Positions 55,382-64,000 are shown, counted from the stretch's first letter. The stretch: 64,000 bases of DNA from Corynebacterium anserum (GCF_014262665.1 NZ_CP046883.1:868001-932000), one strand, 5' to 3'. Notes: generated by a model not told the origin, from the sequence alone. Program-made: numbers and translations.

Positions 55382-56698
55382 ATGACTAACGGATCCCCTC
55401 GCAAGGTCGCCATCCTGGGCGGCAACCGTATTCCTTTCGCCCGCTCCAACAAGGAGTATGCGGATGCTTCTAACCAGGACATGCTGACTGCTGCGCTGGA
55501 TGGCCTCGTAGCTCGCTACGGTCTGCAGGGCGAGGAGCTGGGCCTGGTGGCTGCTGGTGCTGTGCTGAAGCATTCCCGCGATTTCAACCTCACTCGTGAA
55601 GTCGTCCTGGGTTCTGCTCTTTCTTCCACCACCCCTGCATTCGACTTGCAGATGGCTTGTGGCACAGGCCTAGCTGCCCTTGTTCAGGTGGCTGACGCCA
55701 TTGCTTTGGGTCGCATCGAAGCTGGCATTGCCGGCGGTGTGGATACCACCTCCGATGCTCCTCTGGCTGTCAACGATGAACTGCGTAAGACCCTGATCAA
55801 GGTCACCAACGCTAAGACCACGCAGCAACGATTGAAGTTGCTGGGTTCTATTCGCCCATCCCAGATTGCGCCAGAACAGCCTTCTAACGGTGAGCCCCGC
55901 ACTGGTCTATCCATGGGTGAGCACGCCGCAATCACAGCTCGCGAAATGGGCATTTCCCGGGAAGATCAGGATCAGCTGGCCGCCGAATCCCATCAGAAGC
56001 TGGCCAAAGCTTATGAGGATGGCTTCTTTGAGGATCTTCTCACTCCATACTTGGGTGTTCAGCGTGATACCAACCTGCGTCCAGATTCGACCGTAGAGAA
56101 GCTCGCCAAACTTAAGCCAGTATTCGGCAAGCGTGATGCGGAGGCTCATGGCACTACCGCAACCATGACTGCCGGTAACTCCACTCCTCTGACCGATGGA
56201 GCCTCCGTAGTTTTGGCCGCATCCGAAGAGTGGGCTGAGGAGCACAACATTCCGGTTCGTGCTTACTTGGTTGATTCTGAGGTCGCTTCTGTGGACTTCA
56301 TTCATGGCAAGAATGGTTGCACACCGGACGGCCTGCTGATGTCTCCAACTATTGCTGTTAAGCGCATGCTGGAGCGTAATGGCTTGTCTCTGCAGGATTT
56401 CGATTTCTATGAAATTCATGAGGCTTTTGCCTCTCAGACCTTGGCCACTTTGAAGGCTTGGGAGTCTGAGGATTACTGCCGTGAGCGCCTGGGATTGGAT
56501 GCCCCACTGGGCTCCATCGACCGCTCCAAGCTGAATGTGAATGGTTCTTCGCTGGCTGCGGGACACCCATTTGCTGCAACTGGTGGCCGTATTGTTGCTT
56601 CTACTGCGAAGTTGCTGGAACAGAAGGGCTCGGGTCGCGCACTGGTGTCTATCTGTGCCGCTGGTGGCCAGGGCATTGTGGCTATCCTAGAGCGTTAA
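55382..56698 (+). CDS. fadA: Acetyl-CoA C-acyltransferase (thiolase), FadA2/FadI type
   Basis: A 438-residue thiolase that cleaves or makes 3-ketoacyl-CoA. Active-site parts are QMACGTGLAAL with the nucleophile Cys (about 95), NVNGSSLAAGHPFAATGGR with the His, and SICAAGGQG with the second Cys. FYEIHEAFA is the third conserved segment. It is divergent from fabG4-htdX as in M. tuberculosis (fadA2, Rv0243). ATG 55382 has GGAGAG about 10 nt upstream; a GTG at 55331 is in frame but does not fit the family. Confidence 0.92.
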   Translation: MTNGSPRKVAILGGNRIPFARSNKEYADASNQDMLTAALDGLVARYGLQGEELGLVAAGAVLKHSRDFNLTREVVLGSALSSTTPAFDLQMACGTGLAALVQVADAIALGRIEAGIAGGVDTTSDAPLAVNDELRKTLIKVTNAKTTQQRLKLLGSIRPSQIAPEQPSNGEPRTGLSMGEHAAITAREMGISREDQDQLAAESHQKLAKAYEDGFFEDLLTPYLGVQRDTNLRPDSTVEKLAKLKPVFGKRDAEAHGTTATMTAGNSTPLTDGASVVLAASEEWAEEHNIPVRAYLVDSEVASVDFIHGKNGCTPDGLLMSPTIAVKRMLERNGLSLQDFDFYEIHEAFASQTLATLKAWESEDYCRERLGLDAPLGSIDRSKLNVNGSSLAAGHPFAATGGRIVASTAKLLEQKGSGRALVSICAAGGQGIVAILER

Positions 56699-56705
56699 TT
56701 TTCGT

Positions 56706-56726
56706 GTGCTGCACCATGTGCAGCAC
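56706..56726. repeat. Perfect 9-bp hairpin just after fadA
   Basis: GTGCTGCAC (56706-56714), loop CAT, GTGCAGCAC (56718-56726). It starts 8 bp after the fadA stop. No T-run follows, so it may protect the mRNA 3' end while the stronger terminator lies 130 bp further on. Confidence 0.6.
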
Positions 56727-56751
56727 CTCGTGATTGAGCTCTAGGCAGTGA

Positions 56752-56846
56752 GTGTGGACGTTCGTAACGGGTGTGGACATTTGCAGCGAGTATGGCCGCT
56801 TGCAGTGAATGTGAATGTTCGCAGTGGGTGAGAGCGTCCGTGCTAA
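56752..56846 (+). repeat. Degenerate 19-bp tandem repeat, five units
   Basis: Units begin at 56752, 56771, 56790, 56809 and 56828 with exact 19-bp spacing: GTGTGGACGTTCGTAACGG, GTGTGGACATTTGCAGCGA, GTATGGCCGCTTGCAGTGA, ATGTGAATGTTCGCAGTGG, GTGAGAGCGTCCGTGCTAA. The consensus is about GTGTGGACGTTCGCAGTGA. Units differ at several bases, so the array is old or selected for position. Confidence 0.65.
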
Positions 56847-56849
56847 CAG

Positions 56850-56880
56850 CGGGGTTTCCGGGAAGGGAAGCCCCGTTTTT
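56850..56880 (+). terminator. Rho-independent terminator between fadA and coaE
   Basis: CGGGGTTTCC (56850-56859) pairs with GGAAGCCCCG (56866-56875) over ten positions with one G-U pair, followed by five T (56876-56880). Confidence 0.85.
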
Positions 56881-56995
56881 GTTGCGGCTTTTCCAGATGG
56901 CAGGGGCATCCCGCTGATGTGATTTATCTCCTTGTTTTCTCTTCGACGCCACCAATCTCTATCCCCGAGAGGACGAAGGGCATTAATCTAAAGCC

Positions 56996-57583
56996 ATGTT
57001 AAAGATCGGTCTGACAGGCGGCATTGGCTCAGGCAAGTCCACGGTGTCGAAAAAACTAGATGAAATGGGCGCGTTTGTCGTGGATGCTGACAAAATCGCC
57101 CGGGAAATAGTGGAACCCGGTGAGCCGGCGCTAGCTGAACTCGCAGAAGAATTTGAAGGCATCCTCAATGAGGATGGCACTCTTAACCGGCAGGAACTTG
57201 CACGTCAGGCTTTTGCTAGTCGCGAAGCGACGAAGAAATTAAACTCCATCACGCATCCTCGCATTCGTGAGCGCACAGATGAGCTTTTTCATGAGGCTGA
57301 GCTAGAGGGAGAGAAGGTTCTTGTCTACGACATGCCATTGCTCATTGAAAATGGTGAGGCGGACCGCGTGGATCATGTTCTGGTAGTGGATGCTCCCGAC
57401 GACGTTCGGGTGAAACGGTTGACGCAGTACCGCAATCTGGATGAGAAGGATGCACGTGCTCGCATTGATGCGCAAATCGACCGCGAAACACGCCTAGCCG
57501 TCGCAGACACTGTTTTAGATAATTCCGGGGATCTCGAGGAGCTGATGGAACAAGTAGAGAGCTTCTGGGATGAGGTTGTTTAA
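56996..57583 (+). CDS. coaE: Dephospho-CoA kinase CoaE
   Basis: CoaE phosphorylates the ribose 3'-OH of dephospho-CoA, the last step of CoA synthesis. The 195-residue kinase has P-loop GLTGGIGSGKSTV (about 5-17), DADKIAREIVEPG with the catalytic Asp, the HPRIRERTDE segment, VYDMPLLIENG and the lid RLTQYRNLDEKDARARI. The standalone form lacks the GrpB-like extension seen in M. tuberculosis CoaE. ATG 56996 has TAATCT six bases upstream and no ribosome site, consistent with a leaderless start. uvrB follows 43 bp downstream. Confidence 0.96.
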   Translation: MLKIGLTGGIGSGKSTVSKKLDEMGAFVVDADKIAREIVEPGEPALAELAEEFEGILNEDGTLNRQELARQAFASREATKKLNSITHPRIRERTDELFHEAELEGEKVLVYDMPLLIENGEADRVDHVLVVDAPDDVRVKRLTQYRNLDEKDARARIDAQIDRETRLAVADTVLDNSGDLEELMEQVESFWDEVV

Positions 57584-57626
57584 ACCCTGATCTGAGGCGG
57601 TCGCGGGCGTGGCTACACTGGTAGCC

Positions 57627-59771
57627 ATGGCATTTGCAGCAGAGCGTCCAGAGCTTTCTTATTCCGAGTTTCGACCAGTCGGTGACATTGAACGAGCTGA
57701 CGGAAAGTTCCAGGTCATCAGCGAGTATGAGCCAGCCGGTGACCAGCCTAAGGCAATTGAGGAGCTGGCGTCGCGAATTGATAAGGGCGAGCGCGACATC
57801 GTCCTTTTGGGTGCTACGGGCACAGGTAAATCGGCAACCGCGGCGTGGCTCATTGAAAAGGTTCAACGTCCCACGTTGGTGATGGCACCAAACAAGACCC
57901 TCGCAGCGCAGCTGGCCAATGAATTACGTTCTTTACTGCCGAACAATGCTGTTGAGTACTTCGTGTCCTACTACGACTATTACCAACCCGAAGCGTATAT
58001 CGCGCAGACGGACACGTACATCGAAAAGGACTCGTCTATCAATGAAGATGTGGAACGTCTGCGCCATTCAGCCACGTCGGCGTTGTTGTCTCGCCGTGAC
58101 GTAGTTGTAGTGAGTTCGGTGTCGTGCATTTATGGTTTGGGCACTCCGCAGTCCTATCTCGACCGTTCAGTGTGGCTGAAGGTCAACGAGGAGGTCGAAC
58201 GCGACCGTTTTCTGCGCCTACTCGTGGATATTCAATACTCGCGTAATGATGTCTCTTTCACCCGTGGATCATTTCGAGTCAAAGGCGACACAGTGGACAT
58301 CATTCCGGCATATGAAGAGCTAGCGGTGCGGGTGGAATTTTTCGGTGATGAAATAGATGCGCTGTATTTCATTCATCCCCTCACCGGAGAGATTATCCGT
58401 CAGGTTGAAGAGCTGAGGATTTTCCCCGCTACTCACTACGTAGCCGGTCCGGAACGTATGGAGAAAGCTATGCAATCCATCAGGGAGGAACTTGCACAGC
58501 GCCTCGAGGAGTTGGAAAATCGCGGCAAGCTCTTGGAGGCTCAACGTCTACGTATGCGCACAGAGTATGACCTCGAGATGATTCAGCAGGTCGGCTTCAC
58601 CAGCGGTATTGAGAATTACTCCCGCCATATCGACGGGCGGGAAGCAGGAAGTGCACCGGCAACTCTCATCGATTATTTCCCCGAGGATTTCCTTACCATC
58701 ATTGACGAGTCACACGTGACCGTTCCACAGATCGGCGGCATGTTCGAAGGTGATGCTTCGCGCAAACGCAATCTTGTCGAACACGGTTTCCGGTTGCCGT
58801 CTGCATTGGATAACCGCCCATTGACCTGGGAGGAATTCGACGATCGTAAGGGGCAGTGCGTGTATATGTCCGCAACCCCAGGCGATTATGAAATTGCCGC
58901 TGCTGGCGGAGAATTTGTTGAACAGGTTATTCGACCCACCGGGCTTGTCGATCCGAAGGTCGAGGTGCGCCCCACCGAGGGGCAGATCGATGATCTCATT
59001 GAAGAGATCCGTCAGCGTACCGACAAACAGGAACGAGTGTTGGTCACCACTCTGACTAAACGCATGGCCGAGGATCTTACGGACTACTTAGTGGAGCATG
59101 GCGTGAAAGTGCGGTACATGCACTCTGATATCGACACCCTCAAGCGTGTCGAGTTGTTGCGTCAGTTGCGCCTCGGTGAATTTGACGTGCTCGTGGGCAT
59201 CAACCTGTTACGTGAGGGACTGGATTTGCCTGAGGTTTCCCTCGTGGCGATCCTCGATGCAGACAAGGAGGGATTCCTACGGTCGACCCGCTCACTGATC
59301 CAGACTATCGGCCGTGCAGCACGTAATGTCTCTGGCGAGGTCATCATGTATGCGGATAAGGTGACTGAGTCCATGCAGTTCGCTATTGATGAGACCGAGC
59401 GCAGGCGCGAGAAGCAGATCGCCTATAACCGCGAACATGGCATCGACCCGCAGCCATTGCGTAAAAAGATTGCCGACATATTGGATCAGGTGGCAGAGTT
59501 TAGCGGCGCCGCAGGGGACGAGGCACTGCTGAAAAAGGCTAACGTGCGGGCGGATGAAACACTCGCTGAGATGAGTGGGGGTGTTTCTGGATTCGGTTCG
59601 CAAGGAGGACAGAATCTCGCTCGTCCGGAACTCGAACAGCTTATCGCCAGCCTCACCCTGCAAATGAAGGAGGCTGCCCGCGAGTTGAGATTTGAGCTGG
59701 CAGGTCGGTTGCGGGACGAAATCGCGGACTTAAAGAAAGAGCTGAAAGGCATGAAAGAAGCCGGGATGTAG
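57627..59771 (+). CDS. uvrB: Excinuclease ABC subunit UvrB
   Basis: UvrB is the damage-verifying helicase-like subunit of nucleotide excision repair. The 714-residue protein has P-loop [16 protein letters not shown] (about 55-70), the damage-probing beta-hairpin [20 protein letters not shown], the DEAD-like TIIDESHVT, helicase motifs QTIGRAARN, and a C-terminal UVR domain ([20 protein letters not shown]) for UvrA/UvrC contact. ATG 57627 has TACACT seven bases before it, a leaderless pattern; an in-frame GTG at 57609 lies before that hexamer. I see no SOS box. Confidence 0.97.
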   Translation: MAFAAERPELSYSEFRPVGDIERADGKFQVISEYEPAGDQPKAIEELASRIDKGERDIVLLGATGTGKSATAAWLIEKVQRPTLVMAPNKTLAAQLANELRSLLPNNAVEYFVSYYDYYQPEAYIAQTDTYIEKDSSINEDVERLRHSATSALLSRRDVVVVSSVSCIYGLGTPQSYLDRSVWLKVNEEVERDRFLRLLVDIQYSRNDVSFTRGSFRVKGDTVDIIPAYEELAVRVEFFGDEIDALYFIHPLTGEIIRQVEELRIFPATHYVAGPERMEKAMQSIREELAQRLEELENRGKLLEAQRLRMRTEYDLEMIQQVGFTSGIENYSRHIDGREAGSAPATLIDYFPEDFLTIIDESHVTVPQIGGMFEGDASRKRNLVEHGFRLPSALDNRPLTWEEFDDRKGQCVYMSATPGDYEIAAAGGEFVEQVIRPTGLVDPKVEVRPTEGQIDDLIEEIRQRTDKQERVLVTTLTKRMAEDLTDYLVEHGVKVRYMHSDIDTLKRVELLRQLRLGEFDVLVGINLLREGLDLPEVSLVAILDADKEGFLRSTRSLIQTIGRAARNVSGEVIMYADKVTESMQFAIDETERRREKQIAYNREHGIDPQPLRKKIADILDQVAEFSGAAGDEALLKKANVRADETLAEMSGGVSGFGSQGGQNLARPELEQLIASLTLQMKEAARELRFELAGRLRDEIADLKKELKGMKEAGM

Positions 59772-59812
59772 TCTGTGTGAGTAAGCCTGGCGCAGACGGT
59801 AGGATAGCACCC

Positions 59813-60247
59813 ATGTACAACACGATCGTCGTCGGTACCGATGGTTCTGAGTCTTCCTTTTTAGCCGTCCGTCGCGCAGCGGGGATCGCGGCTGCGTTCG
59901 ATGCCGAACTAGTTTTGGCTTCCGCCTACTACGGTTCGGATGCTGACGCACTATCGTCATCACGGGGGGATTCTAATGCCGTAGTCGGCGATCAGCGAGC
60001 GGATCAGGTTTTGGCCTCCGCCATTACCGTTGCCAAGGAGGAGGGAGCTCAGCAGGTCCGCGCACAGATGCGGGAGGGAGCTCCAGTTGAAGCGCTTATG
60101 GGCATTGTCAATGACCTCAAAGCTGATCTTCTTGTCGTGGGCAACCGAGGGATTAATTCTTTAACCGGGCGTTTATTAGGCAGTGTGCCGGCGGATCTCG
60201 CACGCCAATCACAGTGCGACACGATGATCGTGCATACCGTGGATTAA
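59813..60247 (+). CDS. Universal stress protein (UspA family)
   Basis: A 144-residue single-domain USP. The ATP-binding loop GNRGINSLTGRLLGSVPADL (about 109-128) matches the G-2X-G-9X-G(S) pattern, so it should bind nucleotide like Rv1636 of M. tuberculosis, which lies in the same place after uvrB. The N-terminal strand YNTIVVGTDGSESS is typical. ATG 59813 has TAGGAT seven bases upstream (leaderless); an upstream GTG at 59777 is in frame but unlikely. The role of ligand binding is not known from sequence. Confidence 0.92.
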   Translation: MYNTIVVGTDGSESSFLAVRRAAGIAAAFDAELVLASAYYGSDADALSSSRGDSNAVVGDQRADQVLASAITVAKEEGAQQVRAQMREGAPVEALMGIVNDLKADLLVVGNRGINSLTGRLLGSVPADLARQSQCDTMIVHTVD

Positions 60248-60260
60248 TCTCCACGTCTGC

Positions 60261-62717
60261 TTACACCCTCCAGGGGAGTTCGCGGTTATGAACCACCGTT
60301 AGGCCTTGAGTAGCCCGCGTGAGAGCCACGTAAACATCGTTGAGTCCCATCGGTGAGGCCTCCACTATGTCCATAGGCTCTACGAGGATGACTTCGTCGA
60401 ATTCCAGTCCTTTTGCCGAACGTGTGTCTGCCAGTACTACTTCCGCTCCGTGTGGAGTTTCGGCCAGAGTGTTGAGTTGCTGCACTTCTTCTGCGGCGAG
60501 GCTATCGGGGGCAAATAGGATCCCGATCATCCCGTGATCCGCCCTTTTTTGTGCGTGCGCCACGGCTTTGAGCAGGTGCGAACGCGCACAATAGGTCACG
60601 CCCGTGCCAGAGTCTCTGAGGGCAAGGGGCGCAGGTTGTTCTGGAGCAATGTCTTTGAGTAGTTGCGCTGCAATGTCAGCGATGTCTTTCGGCGTGCGGT
60701 AATTGACTGTAAGTTCGTGCATCTGCCAGCGTGAGTCAACAAAGGGCTGGAGAACATCTTCCCAAGAATCCACACCGGCGGGGTTGCCTGTTTGCGCAGG
60801 GTCTCCGACAATGGTCATCCACCTGTTCGGGGAACGGCGGAAAATCATCCGCCAAGCCATCGGTGAGAGTTCCTGCGCTTCGTCGACGATGACGTGGCCG
60901 AATGCCCAGCGCAGATCCGCGGATGCTCGCTGAGCGGTGCTTCGGATATCTTTTTCCCGTTGCCGATCAGCAAGGGTTTCTGCATCGATGACGTCATAGG
61001 CCATGAGTATTTCGGGAGCAAACCCATCGTCTAAATCTTGTGATGCTGATCCTGAGAGGATATCCAGGGCTTCCTGGGCTTCTGCTATCTTTGCCAACCA
61101 TTGCTTGCGCTCTGTGGCCGCCGCTTCTTCGTCATCAATGATGCCTAGCATCTCGGCTAATTCGTCTAGTAGCGGTGTGTCCGCATCGGTCCAGGTAGGA
61201 GGCGTGGTTGACGAATCTTCTTCCGTGGCTTGGTGTCGGGTACGACGCCACCGTAGCCCCTCCCAGGTTTGTTCGTCGTACTCGGCCGCTGCCTCTTCGG
61301 GGGAGTCAAATAAGCGGCTCAAGACTTTCTCAGGGATGAGCACCGGCCAGAATTCATCCAGTGCAGATATTATTTCAGGTTCTTCGGCCAGATCATCGCG
61401 TAGTTGTGCGCGATCTGATGCAGATAGGAGGTTACTCCCTCCCAGTGGATCAGCCCCAATGGTCTCTGCCATGGCGTCGGCCAGAAGACTGAGTGCATGC
61501 TCGATGAAAAGGGGTCGCGCTTGATTGTGGGGCCGACGTGAGCGTCTGGCACGGGTACGAGAGGCACTCACCATGCGAGGGGTAAGCGCTATATCCACGC
61601 CATCGACGGTGAAAGTGATTGGCTGAGAAGGTATGGTCTGCCAGGTTTTCACGGCGTCGCTGAGGATGGTTACCATCTCGATGGAGCCTTTTACTTCTCG
61701 GGAGAGCAGCGATGACTCAGGAATGGCGGTTATCCCAGGTAAAAGGGTTCCTGGTGTGGCGAGAACCACGCCTGTTTCACCTAGGGAGGGGAGCACCTGT
61801 GATATGTACGCTAGGAAGCGATCATTGGGTCCGATGACCAGTACGCCAGACTTTTCGAGCTGATCACGCCAGGTATAGAGAAGAAAAGCTGCTCTGTGCA
61901 AAGCGACAGCGGTTTTCCCCGTTCCCGGGGCACCCTGTACCACGGTGACACCACGGTGGGGAGAACGGATAATAGCATCTTGTTCTGCAGCGATCGTTTC
62001 CACTATGTCGCGCATGTGGGGACTTCGGGCGCGGTTCACAGCGTCGAGCAAAGCGTCTTCAGTGGCGACGGAGGAAGTTGTATGGCGGGACGCTTCGGGG
62101 GAGGAGATGAGGTATTCATCAGAGACATCGGTGACCCGCCGTCCTCGAGTTTTGATATGCCGCCGTGCATGCACTCCATCGGGATGGAGTGTTGTCGCCA
62201 GATAAAAAGGTCGAGCCATCGGTGCGCGCCAATCCATGAGAAGGGTACGCATTGTTGCGTCGTTGTCATGCAGTCCGATGCGCCCGATGTAACGGCGGTC
62301 GAGGGGCGCTTCTAGGTGTCCCTTTGCGTCTGCAGTGTTGCCATCGGGGCTAGGATCAGCGCTGCTGCCTATGTCGCCAGTGATGGAGGTGGGGCAGATG
62401 ACGGGATTCTCCGGCTCGTCATCTTCTACATCAATACGCCCAAACATGAGTCCAATTTCAGCTGCGGCGTAGGACTCTAACCGTTGGTTGATATCTCGCG
62501 CTTCCCGGTCACGCATCATCAATCCTTGCGGATCGTCGATATCAGCTTCTTTGCGGACGTCTTTGAGACGTCTCTCCAACTGAGAGCGTGCGGTATCCAC
62601 GCGGTGAAGGAGGCTATCGAGATATTTCTGTTCTTGAAGAATCTCCTCATGGTGGTCCTGCCGGTTGGGGTCATCCGGAGGGCCTGATGGAGTACCTGCT
62701 GAGTTGGTGTCAGTCAT
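60261..62717 (-). CDS. HelD-type RNA polymerase-associated helicase-like ATPase
   Basis: An 818-residue protein of UvrD-like superfamily 1 architecture with an N-terminal coiled coil (about 25-85: EEILQEQKYLDSLLHRVDTA), as in HelD, which removes and recycles stalled RNA polymerase. Walker A GAPGTGKTAVALHR is at about 268-281; HVIVDEAQELSPMAWRMIF is motif II; VGDPAQTGNPAG and LTVNYRTPKDIADIAA follow; VEPMDIVEASPMGLNDVYVA and LTRATQGL lie near the end. The start is ATG 62717 (a TTG three codons earlier is possible). It is likely of the actinobacterial class that can affect rifampicin response; that is inference. Confidence 0.85.
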   Translation of the reverse strand: MTDTNSAGTPSGPPDDPNRQDHHEEILQEQKYLDSLLHRVDTARSQLERRLKDVRKEADIDDPQGLMMRDREARDINQRLESYAAAEIGLMFGRIDVEDDEPENPVICPTSITGDIGSSADPSPDGNTADAKGHLEAPLDRRYIGRIGLHDNDATMRTLLMDWRAPMARPFYLATTLHPDGVHARRHIKTRGRRVTDVSDEYLISSPEASRHTTSSVATEDALLDAVNRARSPHMRDIVETIAAEQDAIIRSPHRGVTVVQGAPGTGKTAVALHRAAFLLYTWRDQLEKSGVLVIGPNDRFLAYISQVLPSLGETGVVLATPGTLLPGITAIPESSLLSREVKGSIEMVTILSDAVKTWQTIPSQPITFTVDGVDIALTPRMVSASRTRARRSRRPHNQARPLFIEHALSLLADAMAETIGADPLGGSNLLSASDRAQLRDDLAEEPEIISALDEFWPVLIPEKVLSRLFDSPEEAAAEYDEQTWEGLRWRRTRHQATEEDSSTTPPTWTDADTPLLDELAEMLGIIDDEEAAATERKQWLAKIAEAQEALDILSGSASQDLDDGFAPEILMAYDVIDAETLADRQREKDIRSTAQRASADLRWAFGHVIVDEAQELSPMAWRMIFRRSPNRWMTIVGDPAQTGNPAGVDSWEDVLQPFVDSRWQMHELTVNYRTPKDIADIAAQLLKDIAPEQPAPLALRDSGTGVTYCARSHLLKAVAHAQKRADHGMIGILFAPDSLAAEEVQQLNTLAETPHGAEVVLADTRSAKGLEFDEVILVEPMDIVEASPMGLNDVYVALTRATQGLTVVHNRELPWRV

Positions 62718-62801
62718 GTTGTTCAAATAGGGGAAAGGATGCGTGATAGGCTCCGCGCTTCTTTGTGCTTGGATCCCGTCAGTGAAAGAAGCCAGTTTAG
62801 C

Positions 62802-63863
62802 TTATCGTCGCGTCCTAACAAGTGCGATGACCGTACCAACTGCACATAATGTCCATGTTCCGCATAAGACAGCCCACGCAGTAACGGAGACCCCATGGAA
62901 AAATGTGAGCCCAGAACCTCGGGATAGTAGCAACGATCCCAAGCTTACGGTTCCCACGGGGAATGTCATTGCCCACCAGCCCGGTGTGTAAGGCATTTTC
63001 TCCATCAAACCCCTGGCGGTGGTGACTATTGCCCAGAGAATCAGGGGCACCGCCAGAGTCATCATGACGTAGCCGTAGGCATCGGCGATATGCTGCACCG
63101 TTGTCTGAGCTTCAGGGACAAGGAATTGCTTTGCTTGGGAGGCAATAGACTGAGCCGCAGCTGTGGATTGTCCGACCATACCGATGGGGATCCAGCTGCT
63201 TGGTCGTGCAGCCAATGGAACCGGTGCGATTCTCCAATGGTGGTGATAGGCGGTTGCGAAGACGATCAGACCCAGGAATAGAGCAAGGAAGAAACAACAT
63301 ACTGTGGCCATGAGCATCCACACCTGGGCGGGGAGAGAACCGGTGTGGGTGACAAGGGCAGTTCCGGTGGTCGCGGAAACCATAGGAGGGACGATCGGAA
63401 GACCCCAGGTGAGATTTGGGGCACCGAGGTCACGCCCGATGATTTGTGCACCGAAACCAAAGGCTGTCGCCAAGCCGATCGCTGTGCCAATCGTCCATAA
63501 CACGGTATCGGTCACCCACACCGCATGGGCGTGTTCGACCCAGCGAGAGGCAAGGACAGTGGCAGTCGCAGACCCCGTGGATAATACGCCCATGGAGACC
63601 ATCCCCCATGTCACTAATACCGGTGTCTGGCGGAGCGTCTCGAGGAAAATGGAGGGTCGACGCGATACTCGTCCCGCAAAGGCCACGCTGAGACCGATGA
63701 GTAGTAGCCAATCGACCGTTAGCAAAAATAATGCGAAGGGAGGACCTGCGACGGCATCGCTCCAATGCATAGAGGTAAGGAGGGCTAGAATTCCGGTGCC
63801 CATAACGGATCCATACCACTGTGGGCCGGCTGCCGGTAGCTGAGCGGGAGAAGTCGTGGTCAT
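62802..63863 (-). CDS. TDT-family (TehA/Mae1-like) transporter
   Basis: A 353-residue membrane protein with ten helices. The start PQWYGSVMGTGILALLT is the TDT signature, the second helix pair has TWGMVSMGVLS, and WWAMTFPVGTVSLGS near the end matches the same family. Members move C4-dicarboxylates, tellurite or small anions; the SLAC1 channel is related. The His cluster AYHHHWRIAP is in a loop. No ribosome site is clear at ATG 63863. The LysR regulator next door is divergent by 66 bp and probably controls it. Confidence 0.85.
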   Translation of the reverse strand: MTTTSPAQLPAAGPQWYGSVMGTGILALLTSMHWSDAVAGPPFALFLLTVDWLLLIGLSVAFAGRVSRRPSIFLETLRQTPVLVTWGMVSMGVLSTGSATATVLASRWVEHAHAVWVTDTVLWTIGTAIGLATAFGFGAQIIGRDLGAPNLTWGLPIVPPMVSATTGTALVTHTGSLPAQVWMLMATVCCFFLALFLGLIVFATAYHHHWRIAPVPLAARPSSWIPIGMVGQSTAAAQSIASQAKQFLVPEAQTTVQHIADAYGYVMMTLAVPLILWAIVTTARGLMEKMPYTPGWWAMTFPVGTVSLGSLLLSRGSGLTFFHGVSVTAWAVLCGTWTLCAVGTVIALVRTRR

Positions 63864-63929
63864 GCCATCTACTCTGTACTGTCACGGGAATTTTCGGTAG
63901 CGGTAAATTCTGTATGGCGGGTATATCCT

Positions 63930-64000
63930 ATGAATATGTCTACCTGGCCGGAACTCACTGCCCTTGAACTCCTCGTTACTGTGGCGGACTACGGCTCCCT
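63930..64000 (+). CDS. LysR-family regulator, 5' end only
   Basis: The last 71 bases give MNMSTWPELTALELLVTVAD and then YGSL, the start of a LysR helix-turn-helix (LELLVTVADYGSLG in typical members). The window ends there. The first ATG is at 63930; the ATG at 63936 is favoured by TATCCT (63924-63929) six bases before it. It is divergent from the TDT transporter, the usual LysR arrangement. Confidence 0.7.
   Translation, partial: MNMSTWPELTALELLVTVADYGS

Larger units (their letters stand above)
56699..56995. other. 297-bp gap between fadA and coaE with hairpins and a 19-bp repeat array
   Basis: From 5' to 3' this gap holds a 9-bp perfect hairpin (56706-56726), five degenerate 19-bp units (56752-56846), and a T-tailed hairpin terminator (56850-56880). 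A TAATCT hexamer (56984-56989) six bases before the coaE ATG follows. I see no coding frame with support. Confidence 0.6.

Noticed and set aside
56752-56846. CRISPR array
   Set aside because: Units are contiguous without spacers, only 19 bp and degenerate; no cas genes are present.
57584-57626. SOS/LexA box before uvrB
   Set aside because: No GAACNNNNGTTC-type palindrome is present in the coaE-uvrB gap or just inside coaE.

Overview
The window reads as chromosomal core sequence from a Corynebacterium-like member of the Mycobacteriales. Gene order supports this. The trehalose genes treZ/treY/glgX, then nadA-nadC, hisD-C-B...H-A-impA-F-I, trpE-(membrane protein)-trpC-B-A, lgt, pyk, polA, rpsA, coaE, uvrB and a universal stress protein follow a backbone I know from Mycobacterium tuberculosis (around Rv1562c-Rv1636) and, in part, from Corynebacterium glutamicum. 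GC content is moderate, many starts are GTG or TTG, and many genes have a TANNNT-like -10 hexamer 6-8 nt before the start codon, as expected of leaderless actinobacterial transcripts. I see no prophage, insertion sequence or CRISPR array.

Layout: 1-645 is a truncated LppP/LprE-type lipoprotein. 801-10668 holds the glycogen-to-trehalose genes treZ, treY and glgX, interleaved with a YigZ/IMPACT protein, an S4 RNA-binding protein, a small alarmone-synthetase-like protein, an unknown gene and a BRCT protein translationally coupled to glgX. 10680-12329 has a TetR regulator divergent from a lipoprotein and a four-helix membrane protein. 12359-14297 is nadA-nadC. A TPR-like protein (14348-16207) is divergent from the his cluster (16306-24758), which contains an MFS transporter. 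The trp block (24855-30384) follows, then lgt and pyk.

32903-41494 is more variable: a small membrane protein, an M20 amidohydrolase, a GalT-like DUF4921 protein, a polar amino-acid ABC importer, ogt and a PepSY membrane protein. A tRNA with a CAA anticodon but a class-I variable loop sits at 41646-41719 with a strong terminator. Then come a PiT phosphate transporter, polA, a DUF368/PopT polyprenyl-phosphate transporter, rpsA, an amidohydrolase overlapping an ABC exporter, and the htdX-fabG4 / fadA2-like divergent module. The window ends with coaE, uvrB, a universal stress protein, a HelD-type helicase, a TDT transporter and the start of a LysR regulator.

Functionally, TreY/TreZ make trehalose, needed for mycolate chemistry, from glucans trimmed by GlgX. 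The his and trp blocks probably share one isomerase: HisA keeps PriA-type motifs, TrpC is monofunctional and no trpF is visible. Nothing here is a clearly unknown system. The most unusual items are the short-variable-loop tRNA-Leu(CAA), a leaderless 38-residue Cys/His-containing ORF abutting the S4 gene, several degenerate repeat arrays in intergenic DNA, and overlapping divergent -10 elements.
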